Below are positions 1 to 6,301 of a DNA stretch of 6,946 bases, one piece after another. The position numbers and the translations under genes are program-made. Each line of letters starts with the position of its first letter. Position 1 is the first letter of the stretch. The stretch is taken from contig CBCXVS010000350.1 in assembly GCA_965178525.1 (NCBI GenBank), positions 1-6,946 of the forward strand, in the 5' to 3' direction. This DNA is from CBCXVS01 sp965178525. Its GTDB lineage: Bacteria; Tectomicrobia; Entotheonellia; Entotheonellales; Entotheonellaceae. Below the pieces are notes generated by a model. It saw only the letters and a list, made by a program, of their open reading frames with translations, was not told the origin of the DNA and did no database searches.

Positions 1-354
1 TCGGTGGGCATCTGGGCTGGGCTAGGGAACCTGATCTTATGCTATTGAGGAACAACTCTACTATGTACAGCAAGCATACAACCTTTTAATTGTCGAAGCC
101 AAGAATACGGATTTACAGCAGGGCTTCCTGCAATTATCAGTGGAACTTGTCGCCTTCGATCAGTGGCTGTATCATGATACCAACCTATTGTATGGGGTGG
201 TATCTATGGGGAATGTGTGGCAATTCGGCATTCTCGATCGCGCAGCGAAGCAGGCGGTACAGGATTTAACCTGTTCCGTGTTCCGGCTGATCTTGACGAT
301 CTCATGGCGGTTCTGGTCGCTGTGCTTGCCGGTGAGGGCGTAACAGACAATTGA
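1..354 (+). pseudogene. Frameshifted C-terminal remnant of a restriction-endonuclease-like (PD-(D/E)XK type) protein
   Basis: The frame at 38-267 reads without a stop and contains YNLLIVEAKNTDLQQGF, a hydrophobic strand followed by E-x-K, as in PD-(D/E)XK nuclease folds. A conserved-looking LLYGVVSMGNVWQFG segment follows. After QDL (263-268) the frame turns to CSVFRLIL, while the other frame gives NLFRVPADLDDLMAVLVAVL and ends at TGA 352-354. That tail is what I recall following the QDL/QDI position in this uncharacterised family. One base, probably an A in TTAA(A)CC near 266-270, appears to be missing. A second lesion is possible near 37: frame 1 (1-36, ending ..GLGNLI) joins YAIEEQLYYV if one base is skipped, and the downstream frame has TGA at 32-34. 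The 5' part lies outside the window. An isolated 67-codon frame starting at GTG 140 is not a real gene. The family assignment is from memory and no nuclease activity is claimed. Sequencing error in a short homopolymer is the main alternative to true decay. Confidence 0.6.
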
Positions 355-419
355 CAGCTTCTCCTGACTCTAACAGCAAGCCGTAGTCACAATGTCCGGC
401 CAAAATACCATAGCGTCGG
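355..419. other. Convergent intergenic gap with weak inverted repeat
   Basis: This short gap lies between the broken plus-strand gene and the end of the minus-strand toxin gene. CCGTAG (381-386) can pair with CTACGG (420-425), extendable by a G-U and a C-G pair, with a loop of about 29 bases. The right arm overlaps the toxin stop codon. The loop is long and no T-tract follows on either strand, so this is at best a weak bidirectional transcription end. Confidence 0.2.
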
Positions 420-830
420 CTACGGAATAATGTCAAAGGGGTACTGGCCATTGATCCGGTAAGCGTAAAAATGACTATCGATGGTAAAGATGCGGCGGAG
501 ATGTAGCCGCTCGGCAGCTACCACGAGGGAAGCATCAGCGAGATCCATCGGGGCATCTTGATATTGCCGCATCAACACGCATATCCGTGACCATTCGTCG
601 GCTTCCGGCGTGTGCAGCACGACCAGACCGTCGGCAAGGTAACCCCACAGCTCGTCTTGAGCCGGGGAACCACCTGCCCGCCACAGCAAGTACATCGCTT
701 CCGTTAAGCATGGCCAGGTGGTCAGTAGCGGTTGCGCCGGCAGGGTCTGCAGCGCTGCCACACAGCGGGCATGGTGGGAGTCGTCTTGGTCTATCAGGGC
801 AACCAGCGGACCCGTGTCGCACAGCGTCAC
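420..830 (-). CDS. vapC: PIN-domain toxin ribonuclease, VapC type
   Basis: A 136-residue protein, typical VapC length, with the acidic residues of a PIN nuclease in order: D5 in LCDTGPLVAL, E44 in LTEAMYLL, D96 and D99 in MDLADASLVVAAE, and D118 in IFTIDSHFYAYR. PIN toxins use these to bind Mg2+/Mn2+ and cleave RNA, usually tRNA or rRNA, in the cytoplasm; the target here cannot be told. The start is GTG at 828-830. It overlaps the antitoxin TGA by four bases (GTGA), with AGGT (836-839 on the minus strand) five bases upstream, so toxin translation is probably coupled to the antitoxin. The gene ends at TAG 420-422. All catalytic positions are present and nothing suggests inactivation. Autorepression by the antitoxin-toxin complex is expected from family knowledge but no operator is identified here. 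The PIN assignment is firm; the toxin role rests on the linked antitoxin-like gene. Confidence 0.88.
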   Translation of the reverse strand: MTLCDTGPLVALIDQDDSHHARCVAALQTLPAQPLLTTWPCLTEAMYLLWRAGGSPAQDELWGYLADGLVVLHTPEADEWSRICVLMRQYQDAPMDLADASLVVAAERLHLRRIFTIDSHFYAYRINGQYPFDIIP

Positions 831-1111
831 AAGCTACCTGCTCTCCGCTTCGCCTCCAGGTAGTCCGTGAACTTCTCGCCGCCCTCCTCGGACAAGCATT
901 CCTTGCCACCACTCCGGATGCGTCCCACTCGATCTGCAAACAGCTCTGCAAGAGTCCTTGGCCCCTCCTTCAGTCCTTCTGGTAGGGATTCTCGACCTTT
1001 GGTTGGGGGCAGGTGAGCCGCGATCCAGCCCAGTGGCGTCGTACCACTGGCTTCGGCGGCCTCCTTCAACACGGCATACAATTCATCCGGTATCTCCAGC
1101 AGGTAGCTCAT
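827..1111 (-). CDS. vapB: VapB-like antitoxin
   Basis: A 94-residue small protein directly upstream of the PIN toxin, overlapping it by four bases. I chose ATG 1109-1111 because AGGAGG (1118-1123, minus strand) sits six bases before it; an in-frame TTG at 1136-1138 would add nine residues but lacks such a site. The N-terminal part (MSYLLEIPDELYAVLKEAAE, then ASGTTPLGWIAAHL, to about residue 34) looks like a ribbon-helix-helix beta-strand plus two helices, expected to dimerise and bind operator DNA. The C-terminal part (about residues 62-94) has VGRIRSGG, then CLSEEGGEKF, then TDYLEAKRRAG, resembling tails I recall from antitoxins paired with PIN toxins, where the tail wraps the toxin. Role: neutralise VapC and repress the operon. 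It lies 56 bases downstream of hisZ on the same strand, so it could be partly read through from that operon. Fold and role are inferred from size, position and pattern. Confidence 0.8.
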   Translation of the reverse strand: MSYLLEIPDELYAVLKEAAEASGTTPLGWIAAHLPPTKGRESLPEGLKEGPRTLAELFADRVGRIRSGGKECLSEEGGEKFTDYLEAKRRAGSL

Positions 1112-1117
1112 GACAAT

Positions 1118-1123
1118 CCTCCT
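1118..1123 (-). promoter_or_regulatory. Ribosome binding site deciding the antitoxin start
   Basis: A perfect AGGAGG on the minus strand, six bases upstream of ATG 1109-1111. It favours this start over the upstream TTG at 1136-1138 and gives the antitoxin a stronger initiation signal than the toxin, as expected when antitoxin must be made in excess. Confidence 0.8.
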
Positions 1124-1143
1124 GCCTCGTCTTAACAATCAGA

Positions 1144-1168
1144 AAAAGAGAAAAAGGGGACGCTACCC
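1144..1168 (-). terminator. Possible weak terminator after hisZ
   Basis: Just after (and partly within) the hisZ stop codon, the minus strand reads GGGTAGCGTCCCC followed by a T-rich run (TTTTTCTCTTTTTCT). The T-tract is good, but the stem is only three or four G-C pairs with a short loop, so termination is likely partial. It sits between hisZ and the toxin-antitoxin pair. It may separate the two units or let some hisZ transcripts run into vapBC. Confidence 0.28.
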
Positions 1169-2463
1169 TAAACACGTGCCCGCGTGAGCACCGTATGCAC
1201 ATGATCCACCACGTCGTTCATGGCAATGCGTTCCTCGGTGCCTTGCCTCACATCGTGCAGAATCGCCTGGTCCGGGGGGAGGGTCTCCAGGCCGATCAGC
1301 AGGCCATAAGAGATACCGGTCTGGCGGGCGTATTCTAAAGAACCCTGCTGGTCGCGCGGAATAATGTCGCGGGCGACGCGGTGGCCGCGGTGGCGCAATT
1401 CGTGGCTAATGCGTAGGGCTTCGCGTTTGTCCTGGCGGAAATCCATCAGCAAACAATCCGCCGCGGGGCGCAGGGGCATCGGATTGGCATTTTCCAGGGC
1501 CTCCAGCAAGGCTTCGAGATCAATGGCAAAACCGGTCGAGGGATCGGGCGGCCCATAGCATCCCAGGAGATGATCGTAACGGCCGCCGCTGCAGACCTGG
1601 TAGCCGAGGTTCGGCGTAAACCCTTCGAACATGATGCCGGTGTAATAATGAAAGCCGCGCAGTTCGCTCAAATCGATGAGCACGCGGTGTTCCAGGCCGT
1701 ACGTTTTCAGCATATCATAGACCCGGACGAGATTGGTCAACGCCGCGTGGGCCGCCGGGCTGTGGATCAGATTGGCGGCGTTGTCGAACACCTCGGCCTT
1801 GCCGCACAGCGTCGGCAATTGCCGCAGCACCTCACGATAGGGCTCGGTGATAGCGCATTGCGCCACCACGGTTTCCAACGTAGACGTATCCTTGATGTAC
1901 AGAGCGGCTTGGATCTGCTCGCGCTCCTCAGGCGTCGTCCCGGCTTCGGCCAGCACCTGGCGGACAAATTCCGGCTGACTCACGGCCAAGCGAAAATCGG
2001 ACAGCCCCACGGCTTGCATACATTCCATGGCAATCGCGATCATTTCGGCGTCCGCTTCCGGCGATTCGAGCCCGATAAGTTCCACTCCGGCCTGATAGAG
2101 TTCCTGCAGATTCCGCGTTTGCGACGCGTTATACCGAAAGACATTGGACACGTAACAAAAGCGCAGCGGACGCGGTTGGTCCTTGAGCCGCGTGGCCGCG
2201 AGCTTGGCGATCTGCGGCGTGATATCCGGGCGCAATGAAAGCATCCGCCCCGTGTGCCGCTCCTCCAGTTTGAATAAGCGTTCTTTGTAATCGTCCCCCA
2301 ACCCGGCGGTGAGGGTATCCATGTACTCGAAGGTCGGAGTCACCACTTCCTGGAAGCCCCAGCGCAGAAAGACCTCGAGGAGCGCACCCTCCAGCCGCCG
2401 GCGCTTGGCCGCCATGAGGGGTGGGAGCATACGGGTGCCGCGGGGGATTTCTGACGGTAGCAT
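1168..2463 (-). CDS. hisZ: ATP phosphoribosyltransferase regulatory subunit
   Basis: HisZ is a catalytically dead histidyl-tRNA synthetase paralogue. It assembles with short-form HisG to make active, histidine-inhibited ATP phosphoribosyltransferase, the first step of histidine biosynthesis, in the cytoplasm. The 431-residue product shows LSLRPDITPQIAK (76-88), motif-2-like FCYVSNVFRYN (102-112) and YQAGVELIG (123-131), RGFHYYTGIMFEGF (269-282) and SGGRYDHLLG (292-301). Motif 3 reads GFAIDLEALL (311-320): the arginine that active HisRS has at this point is alanine (A318), and the HisRS RGLDYY signature reads RGFHYY. Both favour HisZ over HisRS. Residues of about 335-425 resemble the HisRS anticodon-binding domain, which shorter HisZ proteins lack. 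The start ATG 2461-2463 overlaps the serA stop by one base (TGATG) with no clear ribosome binding site, so translation is probably coupled to serA. A divergent HisRS is the alternative, but less likely. Confidence 0.87.
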   Translation of the reverse strand: MLPSEIPRGTRMLPPLMAAKRRRLEGALLEVFLRWGFQEVVTPTFEYMDTLTAGLGDDYKERLFKLEERHTGRMLSLRPDITPQIAKLAATRLKDQPRPLRFCYVSNVFRYNASQTRNLQELYQAGVELIGLESPEADAEMIAIAMECMQAVGLSDFRLAVSQPEFVRQVLAEAGTTPEEREQIQAALYIKDTSTLETVVAQCAITEPYREVLRQLPTLCGKAEVFDNAANLIHSPAAHAALTNLVRVYDMLKTYGLEHRVLIDLSELRGFHYYTGIMFEGFTPNLGYQVCSGGRYDHLLGCYGPPDPSTGFAIDLEALLEALENANPMPLRPAADCLLMDFRQDKREALRISHELRHRGHRVARDIIPRDQQGSLEYARQTGISYGLLIGLETLPPDQAILHDVRQGTEERIAMNDVVDHVHTVLTRARV

Positions 2464-4058
2464 CACAGTTGTACCGTTTTCGCGTAAATCAAGTTGGGTA
2501 AGGCACGGATCGCAGCCAGGATATCGGACGGGATCGCCGCATCGACATTGACCACACAAACGGCCGTAGCGTTCGGGGCCAAACGTCCCAGGTAGAAACC
2601 GGCGATGTTGATCCGCGCGTTGCCCAGGATGGTGCCGATGCGGCCGATGACGCCCGGCAAGTCCTGGTTTGACAGCACCAGCATATGCCCCTCCGGCACA
2701 GCCTCGATGCGAAAGTGATCCATCTGCACAATGCGTGCGTCATTCCTGCCGAACAACGTACCCGCCACACTGCCGCGTTGCCGCTCCGTGCCGATTTCGA
2801 CCTCGATGAGGCTGGCATAGTCTTCCCACTCTTGCTGTTGGCGTTCCACCACGCGAATGCCGCGCTCCCGCGCCAGGAAAGGCGCATTCACCTGGTTCAC
2901 CTGCGGGCCGAGAAAATGCCCCAGGATGCCGCAGAGCACGGCGGCGGTAATCGGTCTGACGCCGAAGGTGGCGACGTCGCCGCTATAACTGACCGTGACA
3001 TCCGTCAAGCCCCCTTCGAGCAACTGTACCTGGAAGGCGCCGAGTTTCGTGGCCAGAGCCAGATAGGGCTGTAACGCACGGTAGCTTTCCGCGTCCAGAT
3101 TCGGCATATTGACCGCGTTTTTAACTTGCCCGTGGACGAAAAAATCCAGCATTTGTTCGGCCACGCCAATGGCGACACGTTCTTGCGCTTCCTCCGTTTG
3201 CGCGCCGAGATGCGGCGTACAGATGACATTGTCCAGTTGCAAGAGAGGATGGTCAGCCGGTGGGGGTTCCTGTTCGAACACGTCCAAGGCGGCGCCCGCA
3301 ACAATGCCATTGCTGAGCGCATCGTACAGGGCTTGCTCATCGATAATGCCACCCCGGGCGCAGTTGATCACCTGCACGCCCCGCCGCACCAGCTTAAACT
3401 CCTCGGCGCCCAGTAGAGCCCGCGTCTCCGAGGTCTTGGGGGTGTGCACGGTGAGATAGTCTGCCCGTTGTAACACCGCCGGGAGCTCCAAGAGCTCGAC
3501 CCCTAATTTCTGTGCGGCTTCCGAGGCGATGTAGGGATCGTACGCCACAATCTGCATGCCCAGCCCCTGCGCCTTCCGCACCACCAGACTGCCAACACGG
3601 CCGAGGCCAATCACGCCCAGGACCTTATTGACGACCTCGGTCCCCAGAAATTTTTGCCGTTCCCACCGCCCCGCCCGCACTTCGGCCGAGGCCTGAGGAA
3701 TATAGCGCGACAGCGCCAGGAGCATAGAAATCGTATGTTCGGCCGCGGTGTTTGTATTGCCTTCAGGCGTATTCATGACGACAATACCGCGACGCGTCGC
3801 GGTCTCGACGTCAATGTTATCCACCCCGATACCGGCGCGGCCAATAATGCGCAAGGCCTTCCCTGCGTCGATGAGATCAGCCGTCACCTGGGTTGAACTG
3901 CGTACGATCAACCCTTCGTAATGTGAAATCGCGTCATGTAACGCCTCCGGCGACAGCCCCGTTTGGACCATGACCGCAACTTCCTCATGTTCTTGTAAAA
4001 GGGCAATCCCGTTAGGAGCAATCGGATCCGACACCAGAATGTAAGGTCTATCTGTCAT
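2463..4058 (-). CDS. serA: D-3-phosphoglycerate dehydrogenase, long ACT-domain form
   Basis: Oxidises 3-phosphoglycerate to 3-phosphohydroxypyruvate with NAD+, the committed step of serine biosynthesis, in the cytoplasm. The 531-residue length matches the long form. Order: N-terminal substrate domain (1-98), Rossmann domain with GLGRVG (151-156) and D174 in VAYDPY binding the NAD ribose, R235 in NCARGGIIDE, E264 in FEQEPP and H283 in TPHLGAQT (the Arg-Glu-His catalytic set), C-terminal substrate segment to about 320, an intervening allosteric substrate-binding-type domain (about 325-455), and an ACT domain (about 459-531, VLSNQDLPGVIGRIGTI). ACT domains usually give serine feedback inhibition. 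All key residues are present. I chose ATG 4056-4058 because MTDRPYILVSDP matches the usual family start; a GTG at 4110-4112 would add 18 unlikely residues. The ribosome site is weak (AGG about 15 bases upstream). The stop TGA overlaps the hisZ ATG. No serC is in view. Confidence 0.95.
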   Translation of the reverse strand: MTDRPYILVSDPIAPNGIALLQEHEEVAVMVQTGLSPEALHDAISHYEGLIVRSSTQVTADLIDAGKALRIIGRAGIGVDNIDVETATRRGIVVMNTPEGNTNTAAEHTISMLLALSRYIPQASAEVRAGRWERQKFLGTEVVNKVLGVIGLGRVGSLVVRKAQGLGMQIVAYDPYIASEAAQKLGVELLELPAVLQRADYLTVHTPKTSETRALLGAEEFKLVRRGVQVINCARGGIIDEQALYDALSNGIVAGAALDVFEQEPPPADHPLLQLDNVICTPHLGAQTEEAQERVAIGVAEQMLDFFVHGQVKNAVNMPNLDAESYRALQPYLALATKLGAFQVQLLEGGLTDVTVSYSGDVATFGVRPITAAVLCGILGHFLGPQVNQVNAPFLARERGIRVVERQQQEWEDYASLIEVEIGTERQRGSVAGTLFGRNDARIVQMDHFRIEAVPEGHMLVLSNQDLPGVIGRIGTILGNARINIAGFYLGRLAPNATAVCVVNVDAAIPSDILAAIRALPNLIYAKTVQL

Positions 4059-4088
4059 GGTAAATGTTGCGCTACCTTTTCTATCGCT

Positions 4089-4094
4089 ACTATA
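4089..4094 (-). promoter_or_regulatory. serA: Possible -10 element of serA-hisZ promoter
   Basis: TATAGT on the minus strand (five of six to TATAAT) lies about 30 bases upstream of the serA ATG. No good -35 sits at 16-18 bases; the nearest, GTGACG, is about 19 bases away. The placement, downstream of the hairpin at 4146-4175 and just before serA, is sensible, but the call rests on one hexamer. Confidence 0.25.
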
Positions 4095-4145
4095 CGGGGG
4101 AGTGGACAACACCCGTCACCGGGCGCTAACGTAACAAACGCCCCA

Positions 4146-4175
4146 GGCCATGTCAAGTCACCACACGACATGGCC
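4146..4175 (-). terminator. Hairpin after the binding-protein gene, likely transcription end
   Basis: GGCCATGTC (4146-4154) and GACATGGCC (4167-4175) form a perfect nine-base-pair stem with a 12-base loop. The stem begins 11 bases after the TAG stop of the substrate-binding protein gene (minus strand) and lies before serA. On the minus strand it is followed by TGGGGCGTTTGTTACG, a poor T-tract, so intrinsic termination may be inefficient. Its position between two unrelated minus-strand genes still fits a transcription boundary. Confidence 0.55.
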
Positions 4176-4186
4176 CGGCTCGGCAG

Positions 4187-5803
4187 CTATGCCATCCAGG
4201 CGGTGCGAATGCCGGCACCACTGGAACTGGGATGGCCGGAGACGCCCGGCTCGTATCCCATGAAATTCGTGACACTCGCTTGCAACATGGCGGCGTGCTG
4301 GATATAGAGCACCGGCAGCTCGTCATTGACGATGCTGTCAATCGCCGCATAGAGCTCCAGACGTTTCTTTTTGTCAACCGTCTGCCGCGCTTCGATGATG
4401 AGCTGATCGGCCTTCTCATTGTGGAAGCGCGATTGCCCCTGGGTCATGGCGCTCGTCGAAATCACCTGGCGGGAGAACCAGCCATCCGGATCGAAGCGGT
4501 AACTTCCCCCCATCGATTCGGCATCGAAATCCCCGGCGCGGCGCTTTTGCCGCAGCACCGCTGCATCCGAAATATCCAACTTCACTTTGAAGCCGACAGC
4601 CGACTACATGGCTTCGAGCAATTCGGCGGTTTGTTGCATGAGCGGATAGGCATTGTTCGACCGCAGCACAATCGGCGTCCCGATCGCCTTGGCCTTCTTC
4701 AGCAGAAACGTCGCCTTTTCCGGATCGTGTTCCGGCCACGCTGTGACGCCCTCGGCGTACCAGGGACTGGCTTTGGCATAGTATTGTCGGGCAATGCTGC
4801 CCCGGCCATAATAGACGGCTTTATGGATGGCGTCATGATCGGCGGCGTGGGCGGCGGCATGGCGCAGCATTTTCCCGTGATGTTTGTCGGCGAAAGGCCC
4901 TTTTTCCAGACTGAAGGTGACAAAGGCCGTGCCCCACGTCGGCGCGTCATAGGTCTTGAATTTCCCGGCATATCTCTTGGGAAATTCCGCGGCGTCGGCA
5001 AAACCCATGTTGTCGATCAGATCGGCCTCGCCACTGCGCAGCGCCGTCGAGCGTACCCGGTCTTGCTTCTTGGGCCGCCCGACAATGCGATCGAGATAGG
5101 GCAAATGGTTGCCCTCGGCATCGGTTTCGAAATAATTTTCAAAGCGGTCCATGATGGTGACGCTGTGCCGTTCCCACTTCACGAACTTGAACGGACCGCA
5201 GCCGATCGGATGTGTATCGACGTGCTCGACGCTGTCCGGTGCGATCAAATTGCACGGGTAGTACACCACATTAGCCGGAAATGCGGCGCTGGGGTGATGC
5301 AGGTGACAGCGCAGGGTGTACTTGTCCACCACGTCGACCGCTTTCAGATTGCCCAAAGCCGAGCGGGTAAAGGCGTGGGAGGTCTTCGGATTCTTGATGC
5401 GCTCATAGTTCCATTTCACCGCCGCGGCATCGACTTCGCGGCCATTGTGAAACAGGACGCCTTGGCGGAGCTTGAACGTGTAGGTCATGACGTCTTTGGA
5501 AATGGTCCACTCCGTGGCAATACCGGGCACCGGCTGCGATTTGAGATCGAGATCGAGCAAGCCCTGCGTCGTGGCCGCGAGCGGCTGCGACACGAGGTAG
5601 ATGACATTGCGGTGCGGATCGAGGCCGAGCGAATCCGACTGTGGGGAGAAACGCAGGGTGCCGCCGCGTTTGGGATGGCGCTTGGCGGCTTCAGCAGATC
5701 CCACTAGGCCCGTGGCTGCGGCCCCGGCGAGTGCTCCTCCCGTGCCCGCGAGGAAGGCGCGGCGGGACAGTTCGGATGCTTGATTGGTCATGTCGCCGGA
5801 CAT
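4187..5803 (-). pseudogene. Family-5 ABC-transporter substrate-binding protein split by an in-frame amber codon
   Basis: A family-5 (peptide/nickel/sugar type) periplasmic binding protein. The first part (4604-5803, 399 residues) starts at ATG 5801-5803, eight bases after GAGGAG, and has a Tat-type signal: SRRAFL (13-18), an Ala/Gly-rich stretch, and probable cleavage after AEA (37-39). Family motifs follow: FHNGREVDAAAVKWNYERI (118-136), IGCGPFKF (200-207) and YYGRGSIARQ (331-340). TAG at 4604-4606 then interrupts AELLEAM / SAVGFKVKLD. The same frame continues without another stop to TAG 4187-4189, carrying the normal C-terminal lobe (SRFHNEKADQLIIEARQTVD, then KKKRLELYAAIDSIVNDELP). Total about 538 codons, the expected family size. 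Relatives often have Trp or Leu at the broken position, both one base from TAG. If not read through, the product lacks about a quarter of the fold and should not bind ligand. A GTG restart at 4583-4585 would make only a lobe fragment. No permease or ATPase genes are in view; the substrate is unknown. Confidence 0.85.
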
Positions 5804-5811
5804 ACCTGTTT

Positions 5812-5817
5812 CTCCTC
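5812..5817 (-). promoter_or_regulatory. Ribosome binding site of the binding-protein gene
   Basis: GAGGAG on the minus strand is eight bases before ATG 5801-5803. It selects this ATG over a second in-frame ATG at 5789-5791, whose only upstream candidate is a weak AGGT about 12 bases away. An intact site argues that the amber-interrupted gene has not long been abandoned. Confidence 0.65.
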
Positions 5818-5897
5818 GGAAGGCTCTTGTGCGGGTGTCAAGACAAGTGCACAGCGCTGCGGAGCGAGCCAGTCTGGAGGATCATTGTGTGGCAAGC

Positions 5898-5925
5898 AGT
5901 GTAGAGGGATTTTCTGGGGAATCAA
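5898..5925 (-). promoter_or_regulatory. Possible sigma70-type promoter for the binding-protein gene
   Basis: On the minus strand TTGATT (-35, 5920-5925) and TACACT (-10, 5898-5903) are 16 bases apart, each matching four of six consensus bases. This would give a leader of about 85-90 bases. A nearby TTGACA (about 5836-5841 on the minus strand) has no partner at proper spacing. Confidence 0.3.
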
Positions 5926-5927
5926 CC

Positions 5928-6020
5928 CTAAAATACAGCTAAACCGGCTTCGCGATGCCGGAGATAATAGGCCATAGCGCCATGGGTGTCGCCCTGCAAC
6001 TGATATTTTCCCAGTCCGCT
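5928..6020 (-). pseudogene. Possible small coding remnant (DUF433-antitoxin-like tail)
   Basis: The minus strand reads YQLQGDTHGAMAYYLRHREA, then GLAVF and a TAG stop (5928-5930). The AMAYYLRHRE pattern recalls the C-terminal helix of small DUF433-type antitoxin-like proteins (LAYYxxHREE). No start or ribosome site supports an intact gene, and the frame meets a stop at about 6048. It could be the stub of a lost gene or chance; the family link is from memory and weak. Confidence 0.2.
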
Positions 6021-6090
6021 AAGCGGCCTTCTGAGTGGAGGTCAGTTCCCGCCTGAGAAGCCAGCTCATACGCCAAGCCAGGCGGCTGCA

Positions 6091-6146
6091 CCCGACACCT
6101 GCAGATTGCTGTCGCGGGCGCTATTTCCCGCCGGGGTAGAGGCGGG
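6091..6146. repeat. Two tandem short hairpins upstream of the lactonase-like promoter
   Basis: CCCGACA (6091-6097) pairs with TGTCGCGGG (6110-6118) with one bulged base and a 12-base loop. CCCGCC (6127-6132) pairs perfectly with GGCGGG (6141-6146) around an eight-base loop. The second ends about 20 bases before the -35 hexamer of the plus-strand promoter. They could be an operator region or fold by chance in GC-rich DNA; no T-tract follows on either strand, so termination is unlikely. Confidence 0.3.
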
Positions 6147-6167
6147 GTGTAGAGATTGCCCTACCAC

Positions 6168-6195
6168 TTGACAATATCGTCTGAGGCTTTATTGT
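6168..6195 (+). promoter_or_regulatory. Likely sigma70-type promoter of the SMP-30 family gene
   Basis: A perfect -35 TTGACA (6168-6173), a 16-base spacer, and TATTGT (6190-6195, four of six to TATAAT). It points to the gene at 6308 with a leader of about 105 bases. This is the best sigma70-like match seen in the window. Confidence 0.55.
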
Positions 6196-6295
6196 GTGAC
6201 TCGTACGTTCTTGGTATCTGCGATCCCGACGGGCATCGCGTCGAATGCGGCACGCCTTCCGAATGTTCAACACGAACGGGACGAGGGCATAGGCC

Positions 6296-6301
6296 AGGAG
6301 G
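6296..6301 (+). promoter_or_regulatory. Ribosome binding site of the SMP-30 family gene
   Basis: A perfect AGGAGG six bases before ATG 6308-6310. It fixes the start of the partial gene at the right edge. Confidence 0.85.

Noticed and set aside
140..343. Independent 67-residue plus-strand gene
   Set aside because: The GTG is an internal valine codon of a longer frame that already reads coherently upstream (EAKN motif), and its C-terminus is a frameshift artefact.
381..425. Terminator between the left-edge gene and vapC
   Set aside because: The CCGTAG/CTACGG arms are separated by a loop of about 29 bases, with no T-tract on either strand.
1570..2238. 222-codon open frame on the plus strand
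   Set aside because: Antisense to hisZ, whose motifs are unambiguous; no ribosome site or recognisable domain.
4187..4585. Separate 132-residue gene starting at GTG 4585
   Set aside because: It is the same frame and the direct continuation of the binding protein after one TAG codon; it has no ribosome site of its own and encodes only the C-terminal lobe.
4232..5707. Long open frame (491 codons) on the plus strand
   Set aside because: It lies exactly antisense to the substrate-binding protein gene, which has clear family motifs, a Tat signal and a ribosome site. The antisense peptide is low in recognisable motifs and rich in His/Arg/Gly, typical of an antisense shadow in GC-rich coding DNA.
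5836..5841. TTGACA on the minus strand as -35 of the binding-protein gene
   Set aside because: No -10-like hexamer lies 15-19 bases downstream; that space is occupied by the ribosome binding site.
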